This document shows positions 45,140-54,965 of a stretch of 64,000 bases of DNA, one piece after another. Both the position numbers and the translations under genes were made by a program. The first letter of the stretch is position 1; each line of letters starts with the position of its first letter. This stretch comes from Onthophagus taurus. Taxonomy: Eukaryota; Arthropoda; Insecta; Coleoptera; Scarabaeidae. The notes beneath the pieces are model-generated. The model searched no databases, had not been told where the DNA came from, and was given only the letters and a program-made list of their open reading frames with translations. The stretch covers positions 30,543,501 through 30,607,500 of the forward strand of contig NC_091967.1 in NCBI RefSeq assembly GCF_036711975.1. The letters run 5' to 3'.

Positions 45140-45456
45140 GAAAAATATTTCAGAAATTCCTCATCTCTTTTTCTGTACGCTGTAATTTTTGTTCCGGGTA
45201 ACAACATGTTCCTCTCTTTAAGTCTTGAAGCCAATAATTCAGCTGAATCTTTAGAAAGACTAAGATCGCGAATAAGATCATCTAATGAATCTTGATCAAA
45301 AAGTTCAGGGTCTTTTTCACTAACAGAATCCCCATAATCACTGTCCTTTTCACTTTCAACAGATCTCATTTCTTCAAATGCAACACATATTTTACAGCCA
45401 TTAGATGTTGGTTTTTTCCGTCCATTAAAATTGAAATGGAAACAAGCCGTCCACAA
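45140..45456 (-). pseudogene. Unknown multi-copy protein family, N-terminal part
   Basis: An acidic stretch (VESEKDSDYGDSVSEKD) is followed by DDLIRDLSLSKDSAELLASR, LKERNMLLPGTKITAYRKR and DEEFLKYF, the usual N-terminal blocks of this uncharacterised family. Upstream of about 45420 the frame runs into pogo-like sequence on the opposite strand, so the first residues of the open frame are not native. Confidence 0.6.
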
Positions 45457-46677
45457 ATGGAAAACACAAAATTTGGGTGAAAAGTTAAGCCAAGAACATT
45501 TTGCTCCCGTTTTAAAAGATGCCCTTGACAGTGTTAATAATAAGGAAACAACCCTTTTAAATACTTTCAGGGCATGTGGATTGTGTCCTTTTGACGAGAA
45601 TCACATTAATTTTAAAAAATATTTTAAAGAAGACATCAATATTATCTCTATCCAAAATAGTTCAGTACAAAACAAAGCCTTATCTTATACAATATATGGA
45701 GAAGGAGATGCGACCAGAGAAGCTGAGGAGTTTTCAGATAAGTGGAGATGTTTGGGAAGGATGCACAGAAGACACAAGTTTATTTTATCTTTGGAAAGGT
45801 TTAAAATTAAAATGTCAAAACTTCGCAGAAGAAAACGAACAACAAATTGAACAACAGGACAATGATGAAGAAACCGTACGAGTAACAGTGCACCAAGAAG
45901 ATAAGCCTGACTCTTATGAGGACACTACTTTTCAAACACATACAGATTTAATTAATAAATCAGCATTGTCATCAGGTATTGATAAATATATTAATGAAGA
46001 ACTAGACAATTTTAACGATTCTATACAAAATCTGAACATTGATTTATTAGAAAAATCTGATATGATAATATCTCTAGATGAACATGAGTATGAAGTTCTT
46101 ATCGAGAAGTCACAAGAAAACCCCCCATTAAAGTCGGTTGACCAAACTCAAATAATAGATGTTTTAAATTTGGAACAGGGTTACATTGACCCTTTAAAAC
46201 CGTTGCAAGAAAGTACACTACCAAACTCGAAGGAACATAGGCAAGAAGATGTAGCAGGAAAAAAAAATAATAGATGAAACCAAAGAAAACGTTCCTACAC
46301 CTTTTAAAAAAGCATTGTTTTGGCCTGATAAAGCTAATAGTAAATCTGTTAAGCGAAAGTTTAAAGAAAACATTCCTACAGTTGCATCGTCCCTGGAATG
46401 GCAACATTACCACTTAAGAAAGGAAGAGGCAAAGGAGCTACAAGAAAAGGCAAAGGAAGAAAGAAAACAAAAGAGAATAAAAAAAATGAACTCAAAGCCT
46501 GAAACTACAAAAACATCAAAACAAGAATTGAAGTCAAATTGTGTTGTGGAAGTAGGAGAGTACTGCATTGTGGACTATAACGGTTCTGAGTTCCCTGGCG
46601 AAGTTTTAGAAAAAAATCAAAGAGAAATAAAAGTTAAGGCTATGACACCCAGCGGAACAAACTGGAAATGGCCATAG
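45420..46677 (+). pseudogene. Pogo/jerky-type transposase, C-terminal portion
   Basis: Starts mid-protein with LKWKQAVHKWKTQNLG and FAPVLKDALDS, then TFRACGLCPFDENHINF: the C-terminal arm that follows the DDE_1 core in pogo/jerky-like proteins. A frame change near 45700-45850 leads to an acidic region (45850-46277), then, after a stop near 46275, to a basic coiled segment (46315-46560) and a final compact domain (VEVGEYCIVDYNGSEFPGEV) ending at 46677. No catalytic Asp residues are present. It is a different subfamily from the Tigger at 4550-6290 and on the other strand. Confidence 0.65.
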
Positions 46678-47419
46678 CGTGATGATGTTTTGTGGTCAAG
46701 TCATGACCAAAGATTTTATTAAAAAAATTCAAAAACCAAAACCAATTAACAAACGAGGAATTTATGAAATTTGTAATATTAAGTAAACATATTTTCTAGC
46801 TAATTAGTTAAAGTGATTTTTTTAATTTTTTTGTTATTTTGGATCCACTTGGGACTTTTTTTAGTAGAGTTTTTGTTATTTTATTTTTTTTGCAATTTTA
46901 GCCAAAGATTTGTTTAAGTTATTTTATTTTGTTTACTAAATGGCTTCTGTAGTATATTTTTGCATTTTATTTTAAATAAAAACGGGTTTCATATTTTATC
47001 GTCTATTATTTAAAGCATAATTGCTTGGTATTATTAACTTGGACCTCTTAAAGAGTCAAAAAATAAAAACATTTTTTTGTGAACAAAATAGTATGGAAAA
47101 ATAATGAAAATGAATATTATATTAAGAGTCGGTCAAACATTTACGGTTTTACGGTCAAAGACTAGATATTATTGGTCAAATAATGTAATCAAAGTGGTCA
47201 AACACTAAAAGCGAAATACTGTTTTCCTTTTTAATTTTAAAAAAATATTACATCACGATGTTATATTTTATATGTAGGGTAAGTAACTTTAAATGAATCA
47301 GATGTGTATTTGATCATATTTTGATCATTTTATTTAAAGGTACAGAGAAGATCCACAAGAAAAATAATATGGATTGGTCAAACACAGGCATTAAAAAATC
47401 CTTAACAGGTCAAACACTG
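46678..47419. other. No gene; repeated ggtcaaac words
   Basis: A+T-rich. ggtcaaa recurs at about 47131, 47153, 47174, 47196, 47376 and 47408, most as ggtcaaaca, all in the same orientation. This may be the subterminal repeats of a transposon end. No frame is supportable. Confidence 0.4.
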
Positions 47420-47938
47420 GTGCGTTTACCCTAGTTTTTTTGATATTATAATATTCTTTATGTTTAAAAGTTTGACTCTCAATATCTATTGCATAGTCAA
47501 TTGGTTTGTATGAAGAGTTGGGGAATGTATATTTGTAACCTAAGTTTAGTAAATCTATTTCGTGTTGCTGAAGATTAGTATTTGATAAATTAGTAAATCT
47601 AGGTGCATATTCAATGTCATCCAGATTTGAATAATCTACTTTTAGTGTAATGTCACCATTGTTCAGAGTTTTAATTTTAAAAATATTATTACTTTTTGGT
47701 CTTTATTATTTGTCTGTCTTTTGAAATTGTTATTCTTTTCCTTAATAAGAGATTGTAATTTTTGACTTCTTTTTTGATTACCTTTATATAATTTTTGAAA
47801 AATGTTTTCTTTGATCTTTTCAAGAATATTTTCATATTCTATGAAATGTAATTTCTTTATTAGCAGTTTATGAATATATTTCAATTTCATGTCAATAAAA
47901 CACCTATTGGAAAAACCGAAACTGGTCGTTGAGAACAA
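47420..47938 (-). pseudogene. Penelope-like element, N-terminal fragment
   Basis: 47663-47938 is a basic coiled region (LIKEKNNNFKRQTNN), and 47420-47660 reads in another frame as FTNLSNTNLQQHEIDLLNLG, the conserved block that precedes RT in Penelope-like proteins. RT and endonuclease are absent; the fragment ends near 47420. Just beyond its right end (47905-47925) is a piece resembling the 3' half of a hammerhead (GG-aaaaa-CC-GAA-AC-tg-GTC), where the others have their outward-facing ribozyme, but the CTGATGA box is not intact. Confidence 0.6.
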
Positions 47939-49839
47939 AAATTTTTAAATAAAATTTAATCTTCAGAAATACATTCTGTATTATTTTCACCGATTACTAT
48001 AATTCACCTGAAGACAATGGAGAAATTCATTAATTTATTCTTGTATTGTGTTCCCTCTCTAGACGAGTTTCTTTGTGTACAAGTTCAAGAATTTTCGGGT
48101 TTTGTTAAAAAGAAAAGGATGAACATTATATTGTAAAACTCAGCCGTGTTAAAACTTCATTCATAATGTTCTTCTCTAGCATTATTTCTCAAATGTTATT
48201 AATTAACTCCGAATAGTAAAATAAAGTTTAGTTTAATTCAAGTAAGTGTTTATCGTTCAGTTCGAAAAGTTCTTCATTCTCAAGTAAGTTTATTTCGGTA
48301 TAAAACATATTGAAATTGTCTAAGTCTATCGGTTTTCGAATTATTTACTTTTAAATGTTTAAATGTATTTCATTTCCTAAAATTTTTATTTTTTAACATA
48401 AGCAAAGTTGGGTTATTTTTCTGCTTATGTTTCGACAATTGCCTATTAATTGTCAACATTGATGTAATTTCCGTGTGCAATAATCATTTTTACCAACAAT
48501 AAAGTTATTACCAATTTGAAAATGCCACGACATAATGAGTTTTTTAATAGCGAGAAATCCAGATTAAAGTCCACTGGATTTTTGAAAATGATCACAACAT
48601 TCTATTGTTATTAATTAATTGTTATTGTTATCGATTATTATCGTTACTAATTGCTATAGTTACTGTGTGTTATTGATTTTAAATGTTAACCTTAAAATTA
48701 CTTTGAAACAATTAAAAGCAGATAACTTGGAAACCAGTAGACTTACACAATGTAAGCAAGAGAACCTTTTTTATGTGGAATTGAAAACTCATGGACTTGA
48801 TATCTCAAACGTACAGTGTGTATCTAGCGTCCTCTACGAGTAATCACAAAACAAATATCAAATTCGTATTTCTCATGCTCGAAAACATCTAACTACCAAA
48901 TTTTATGTTAATAGTACAAAAACTTTCAAAATTATCAAGAAATTTCGAAATAAAAATTTAACTTTGAACACCCTGTGTATTAAAAACCACCGACATTTGT
49001 ATAAGACATGTTAGGTTAAATGTCATATTTTGGTGTCTAGTGTCTCCGGTATTCGGATTTCCCATTCTTTCTGACTCACTCTGTAAACATATAAGACCTC
49101 AATGGTCGTGAGCCATGTCATAAAAAATCGTGAGATGTTGAAATTTGTTTAAAAATCACTCAATTTTAATAACATGTGTTACATATAGGCATAGGATGCA
49201 AGTAAAATAGTTTAGATAAATTAAAAGGAAATAAAATATTACAGTTTATGTAATTTCTTAGCGCCATCTAGCGGCGAATATATGTAACTAATAGAGAAAT
49301 TTACAGTAATCTACAATTCGAGTTGAAAATGCTATGATTTTACTTTGATTTTATTAACACTAAATTATTATATTATTTTTGTAATAAAGTCGTGAGAAGT
49401 ACATGTCAAATCGTGAGATCGTGAGATTAAAAGTAATGTCATGAGATCACACGATAAATCGTGAGACCTGGCAACCTTGCACGTACTTGACATTTGGCTG
49501 CCATTCTAGTTTCCATTCAAGTTGAGAGTTGATCTTGAAAAAGCTTCTTTTCTAGTGTTAACAGTTTTTGCATAAACAGCGCTGTAGAAATGTCCAAATG
49601 TTGCATATGGAATGTCTCTTGTAACGTTTACGTCAAAACATCCGTCAATTGTCATCGAATAAGAACAAAAAAGAGGCAGATTTTCAATTCTCCATTTCGA
49701 AGATGATTAAGAACTAGACGTCGGCATGGAAGAGGTAAGAATTTGTATTAAAAGTGTAAAATGACAAGAAACTTATATTATTTTATAATAGTAAATGTAT
49801 TATGTATAAATAAATAAATTCAATTCCAGCAGCAGTGAT
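47939..49839. other. No gene recognised
   Basis: A+T-rich. A 74-codon plus-strand frame (48619-48843) shows no motif. Near 49590-49735 a short plus-strand reading with several Cys and a possible GTAAGA splice donor could be a relic exon, but I cannot support it. Confidence 0.35.
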
Positions 49840-49980
49840 TTCTCCAACAAGACGGAACGCCACTCCACTATGCCCTTCCTGTTCGAGTATATTTAAACCA
49901 ATTATTTTCCAATTGATGGATTCGGAGAAGAGGCCCGATTTGACTCTGCTGTACTTCTTCCTTAGGTATACTATTTGAAT
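49840..49980 (+). pseudogene. Mariner-like transposase relic (second and third motifs)
   Basis: Reads FLQQDGTPLHYALPVRVYLN, WIRRRGPI and, after a frame change, PDLTLLYFFL, the stretch around the second and third catalytic positions of DUF4817-type mariner transposases. Stops within. Only about 140 bp survive. Confidence 0.65.
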
Positions 49981-51472
49981 AATTAGCTTAATTTTAATTT
50001 TTTATTTATTCATTTCAATGAAATTGCATAATCCCTAATGCTACTTTAACTGGGCTATGTAACTCTTCCTTAGCTTGAATTGTTGTTTAATTTATAAACA
50101 ATTATAATATAATGCAATATATTCATAAATAGTGTGCCCATCTAAATCTATCATTATGATAGATAAAAAAATACATTGAGGATATTTACTTCTGATTAGT
50201 TATAATAATAGATTTCTATAGGTATAAAATGTGAGATATATTTTTATCTAATTTTTTTTTTTGTATTTTAGGTGAGGGCAATCCTTTAAAAGTATAGATA
50301 GCACCGATTTATCTCAGTTGTGCACCAGTTAAACATGCACTGAAATTACAAACACCTTTAAGAAAGTTATTTTGTTCAGCAATATAATGACATCAATTAT
50401 GGTTATCCTGTAGTCTAACTTTTGAAGACAATTTCTCAATTTAACAGGTAATAGTTTAATTTTTTTGTCAAATTTGTTCATAAATTAATCAAGATAAAAT
50501 TATGATCTTTTTTGTGTATCGAATCAGATTTGAATAGTATTGAATAGTCGACTTGATTCTTATGAATTGATTTCATTTTTGAGAATCGATTTTACAATCG
50601 ACTCAAAATGGAAATCATATGACACTGATTCGAGTCAGATTCTGATTCTCACTCGATACTTAGACTCGTCGCATCAATAATTAATGTATACAATAATGAT
50701 TCTGTATTATGACTTAAAACCACAAAAAAATCTTGTAAGACTTCTTTTGCTAAATTGCTTGAACTTGAAAAAATGTGTGCATGAAATAGTTTTTATCTGT
50801 TCAAAGAAAACTTTTTCTAAATTGAACAATAGATCTTCTATATTATCTTTTATACATAAATAACCTATAAATTGTAATGAAAGCATGATTTATCAATTAC
50901 ATTAAATATGCAAATTTTAAACAATACAATACAATTTTCAATTGCAAATTAATTTATTGGGAAAAATGTGCGAGTTTTCACTCTTAAAGAAATGTTACCT
51001 ATTAGAACATCTGCAAGTACAGTGTTGTTTACAACAATAAAACTTTAAACTAGGAAGTGTTCAGATAATTTTAACAAGTTTTACAATGTTTCAATATAAA
51101 TCTAAAAATTTAATTCTTGTTTGTAGGCTCATTCTTAGTCTTTGTTATAAGCTTTGCTGCCTATCTTCATTAAGCACACACTAATAATGTAGTAGATTTG
51201 AATGGAACCTATGAATTTCAATTATTGTGTGAAAAAATAGTCTTCTATTTCGAAAGGGGAAAGAATGTTTCCTATAAAAATTGTAGTAGTAGTTTTTTTA
51301 AAATCTATTGTAATAAAAAAAATGTGGTATACAGGTCCGTCCTATAATACAGTAAATTCGTATAGTGCTAATCGAAACCATGTTATATGAGATTTTTTTA
51401 TTTACTTGAATTATTATTTTATTTGTTTGCTAAATTAATTATGTATGACATGTGTCGCAGGCAAATGGTTAT
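49981..51472. other. No gene recognised
   Basis: A+T-rich single-copy-looking sequence without supportable frames or repeats. Confidence 0.35.
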
Positions 51473-51582
51473 TTCAGGTAGATAAAAGAGATGAAATTCT
51501 CCATATTTCTCAAGAATTAAATAAAAATGGAAAAAATAAAAACTTTTTGTAAGAAACAACAAGAAACTTAATTTATTTCAAT

Positions 51583-51624
51583 AAATAGACATGTTTTGAA
51601 ACAAATGTTTCATCTTCAGTACCT
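51583..51624 (-). ncRNA. Hammerhead ribozyme copy with G12-to-A core change
   Basis: Minus strand: AGGTA/TATTT stem I, core CTGAAGA, extra T, stem II GAAAC/GTTTC, then AAA where GAA is required (base 51597), stem III AC-at-GT, triplet GTC. G12 acts as general base in cleavage, so this copy should be inactive. It is on the tail side and in the coding sense. Confidence 0.7.
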
Positions 51625-51679
51625 GTTTTAAGAGAAAAAGGATAAAATTAACAAAGGCTAAACAAAATCTAAAAAATTA

Positions 51680-53340
51680 TTATTTAAATTTGTGGTATAG
51701 ACGCAAATATAGCATATATTTGTTATCTAAAATCTCGTTTAGTAACTCATCGGCGTTGTTTTTTGATTGTTTGGAACTTTCATATTCTTCCAGCAAGTCT
51801 AGCTTTAATGATTTTGGTTGATGATGTATCAGTTCCATATTATTGAGGTTTATTTTATGACCGGTTTCCGAAATATGTTTGAAAATGGCAGAGTTTTTGT
51901 CTTCTTCTACCTGTTTGACCAATGTAAATTTTATTGCAGTCATTACATGTTATTTTGTAAACCCCATTCAGTGAATGAAAATGAAATTTGTGTTTATTAT
52001 TGGTGAGTAAATTGGAAATTTTGGTCGTGTTTTTGGTAGCTATGTTTATGTTGTGTTTCTTGGTTAAGGAATGTAGTTGATTGATCACAGGGTCGTAATT
52101 TAAAATAGAAATATATTTAGGTGGGGGTTTAAAGTGAGGATAAATGAATGAAAGGATTTTATTATTATGTACTTTGTAGAATATGTTTTGTAAATCTTTA
52201 ATATTATAGCCGTTATTCAGACCTATTTTTATAATATTAAAGATTTCTGAGTTAAAATTATCAGTGTTAAGGGGTGTGTTAATGGCTCTATGGAAGAAGA
52301 ATCTGAACGCTGCTTCTTTATATTTGAAAGGAGTGAAAGAATTTTTGGGGATTATTGTGTCAGTAGTGATGGGCTTCCGGAAAATATTAAAGGTGAGAGA
52401 TAATATTGATACTATTGTTAATTTCTTTTTCAAGGGTAAATTAAAGTTTACTAAAATTGTTTATAAGATTAAACAAAGCTATTAGATTAGCATCGGAACC
52501 GTCATAAAGTATGAGGATATCATCTACATATCTACAGTAAAATTGTATATACTTGGTGTAAATGTGATTAGTTAAGGAAAAAAGTTGAGATTCTAAGTTA
52601 GAAACGTAAAAATCGGCTAGAAGGTCAGAAAGGGGTGAACCCATGGGTAAACATCGGGTATTTCATAAAAATGGTCATTAAATATGAAAAAATTTTGATC
52701 AGTTACAATTTTAAGTATATTTATTAAGTTGTTTACATCATTGTTAGTTATATTAATTGAAAAGTTATTGTTGATTTCAATTTTGTTGTTAGTGAGAAAA
52801 TTTTTTATGATTTTTAAGGTTTCTTTAATAGGGACATTAGTGTATAAATTTTTTATGTCAAGGGAAATGAGTTTAGTATTTTTGTTGATTTTTACGTTAC
52901 TGAACTTAGAAATTAGTTCAGAAGAGTTTTTTATAGAGTAAATAGATTTAAAATTAAAGGAATTAGTTAGAATGTTGTGTAGAGTTTTAGAGATAAGGTG
53001 GCAAGGAGAGTTAATGCCGCTAACTATGGGTCTGATGGGATGGTCATTCTTGTGTAATTTTATTAAACTATGTAATGTGGGATGTAGGGAGGGTTCATGG
53101 GCATGTGTTTTTTGGTTGAGGGAGAAAATTTGTTTAAGGTATTGGAAGATTTTTTTATTATATTCTTTAGTTTATTAGTAAAAGAAGGAAGAGGGTCTTT
53201 TTGGAGTATAGTGATATTATTCTCATTAAAGAAAGTTAAGGTTTTGGAGATATATTCCGTTTTATTAAGTAAAACTAGGCCAGCGTTTTTGTCAGCAGGT
53301 GTACAGATTATGTTATGTTTAAGAAGGTATCATTGTCGTT
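51680..53340 (-). pseudogene. PLE reverse transcriptase and GIY-YIG endonuclease
   Basis: Reading down the minus strand: 53340-52650 across frames gives an RT start (DKNAGLVLLNK), then SLDIKNLYTNVPIKETL. 52441-52644 has MGSPLSDLLADFYVSNLE and the polymerase box YVDDILI, both Asp present. 51855-52433 has the linker (NIFRKPIT, AAFRFFFHRAI) and GIY-YIG motif (GVYKITCNDCNKIYIGQTGR). 51680-51943, in another frame, has the C-terminal helices (ISETGHKINL). Frame breaks near 52645, 52437 and 51900 inactivate it, but all domains except the N-terminus are recognisable. Confidence 0.9.
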
Positions 53341-53381
53341 CCGTTTAGCCTTTGTTAATTTTATCCTTTTTCTCTTAAAAC

Positions 53382-53423
53382 AGGTACTGAAGATGAAACA
53401 TTTGTTTCGAAACATGTCTATTT
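53382..53423 (+). ncRNA. Type I hammerhead ribozyme, apparently intact
   Basis: Plus strand: stem I AGGTA (53382-53386) with TATTT (53419-53423; two G-U pairs), core CTGAAGA (53387-53393), extra T, stem II GAAAC-attt-GTTTC, core GAA (53409-53411), stem III AC-at-GT, classical cleavage triplet GTC, predicted cut after 53418. All core bases are present. It faces outward, antisense to the element's coding strand. Confidence 0.75.
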
Positions 53424-53496
53424 ATTGAAATAAATTAAGTTTCTTGTTGTTTCTCACAAAAAGTTTTTACTTTTTCCATTTTTATTCAGGTAGATA

Positions 53497-53989
53497 GTTT
53501 TTTCCTAGTCAGATACTGTCTGCCTAGGCAAACCGTAGTTCGTTACAGTTTTATCATTAAATGTCTAGGAAAATACTATTGGACAAGACAAATGGTATCT
53601 GTCTAAGCTTGTTTTAGGCAAATACCATTTTATCGATACAACAATGCAATATACAGTATGTCCGTAAAGTAACAGATATAGGCGATAAAATCATTATGAA
53701 CGGTTTATGGAAAAATCCCTGAAACGGGTCTAAAAATTTAAATCTTTTCATATACGTCATCGATATTTTTTTCAAATGGCAGTCCATCACTTTTAATATG
53801 GAATTTGAAAGTGATTCTTTTTCAGACTCTAGACACTCAATATTAACATTGGTTACATAAGAAAATTTTCGAGAAAAATTACTTTAAAGATTAACTTCTT
53901 CAAATTTGATTGACATGATAAAAATAGCAGTAGCCATGCGTAACTATGGTAACCAAGTATTTTAAACAATTTCTTAAGTGTCAAAAACT
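53497..53989. other. No gene recognised
   Basis: Short repeated words (aggcaaa, atactgtctgcc and relatives, 53510-53630), then sequence starting cagtatgtccgtaaagtaacag that resembles a transposon terminus. No partner end found. Confidence 0.35.
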
Positions 53990-54330
53990 GATTTAGTAAA
54001 GCTTGTTAAAGTGTGGTGGCGCGCCATCTTGTTGGAATAACTGCCATTGGAATTCAGGAGGGACAACATTATAATATCGTTTTGAAAAAATCTAAACATC
54101 TCCCACCAGTTAAGGTTTCCTCATAAAGTAAGAACTCGGGACAGTATCCCGTACTATTTCGCTCTATACATTGATCTTTTGCGGATATTGGGTATGCGAC
54201 TTTCTTGCCCAACGTGGATTTTTTATTTGTCCATTCAACGTGAATGTTTCCTCGTCGGAAAAAATATGTTTTTGACAAAGTCTTCGTCATCGTAGCAAAA
54301 TTGTTGTTGGAAAAACTACGACTCATTGCT
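53990..54330 (-). pseudogene. Mariner-like (DUF4817 type) transposase relic
   Basis: Minus strand, across frames: FSDEETFTLNGQIKNPRWA (first catalytic Asp) near 54200-54265 and WQLFQQDGAPPHFNK (second) near 54005-54050. The stretch between is shortened and frame-shifted. The third acidic motif and both DNA-binding domains are missing. It belongs to the same broad family as the relics at 43816-44300 and 49840-49980. Confidence 0.75.
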
Positions 54331-54569
54331 CGTGAATAAGGTTTACTTTATAGGAGTAATATTTTGCGATTTTTAAAATTTCTTGAACCTAGATCCAAAA
54401 ACTTAGTTGAAAAATGATGAGCTCTAACATACGCAATTTTGCCCCCATTTAACCATTTCGGTATTTCTTATGGTTTCTGAGATCCTAATGGTGGGGGTCG
54501 AATTTGAATTACTCTGTATAGCGAAATGACACTTTTACATTCGAGAACGAAAGTTTCGAAATCGTTTGA

Positions 54570-54965
54570 GATTGCAAAAGAATTTCGCTGTCGTGTATCA
54601 AAAAAATTTTTTTCGAAAACCGCGTGTTCTAAAGTTTATAAATTAATAAAACGACCAAATTCATGATAATGACATTTAGAATAATTCATTTAATGTTATG
54701 TCAAAAACTTAACGTCACATCGACTTAACCTCACATTGAACAAATCTAACTATTATAAATTTGCATTTAAACGTGAATTGAAATGATAAAACAATTAAAT
54801 GTTGATTATTTTGTGTTTATAATTTGTTCAAAACAATAAATTAACAAGTAATAGTATCAAATTCTTTGATTGTTGTAGCTGGACAAAAGCTATCGTTTTG
54901 ACGGTCGCTAAGTCCTACGCAAAAGTCAACTTTTAATAGCAGTTTTCGAAAATAGTATATTACAG
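54570..54965 (+). repeat. Unclassified dispersed repeat, copy 1
   Basis: Matches 63490-63930 in inverted orientation, from aagaatttcgctgtcgtgtatc to gcagttttcgaaaa. Common landmarks: atgttatgtcaaaaacttaacgtcacatcg, and aattaaatgttgattattttgtg. No coding capacity. Both ends trail off, so true termini are unknown. Confidence 0.8.

Larger units (their letters stand above)
51485..53486 (-). mobile_element. Penelope-like element with hammerhead-bearing inverted repeats
   Basis: Target duplication ttcaggtagata (51473-51484 and 53485-53496, the last bases overlapping the repeat end), a unique tail of 37 bp (51485-51521), then inverted repeats of about 145 bp (51522-51664 and 53343-53486) around a nearly complete RT and GIY-YIG endonuclease. 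The right repeat has an intact hammerhead facing outward; the left has one with a core change. It is the most complete Penelope-like copy here, though the N-terminal domain is missing. Confidence 0.9.

Noticed and set aside
46099..46413. Hydrophobic minus-strand frame opposite the pogo-like fragment
   Set aside because: Antisense shadow of the acidic and basic coding stretch on the plus strand.
48005..48030. cctgaagacaatggagaaattc as a hammerhead near the PLE N-terminal fragment
   Set aside because: The bases between CTGAAGA and GAAA do not pair, and stem III is absent.
49590..49735. THAP-like Cys-rich exon with GTAAGA donor
   Set aside because: Spacing of Cys and the final His does not fit the THAP signature and no downstream exon could be joined.
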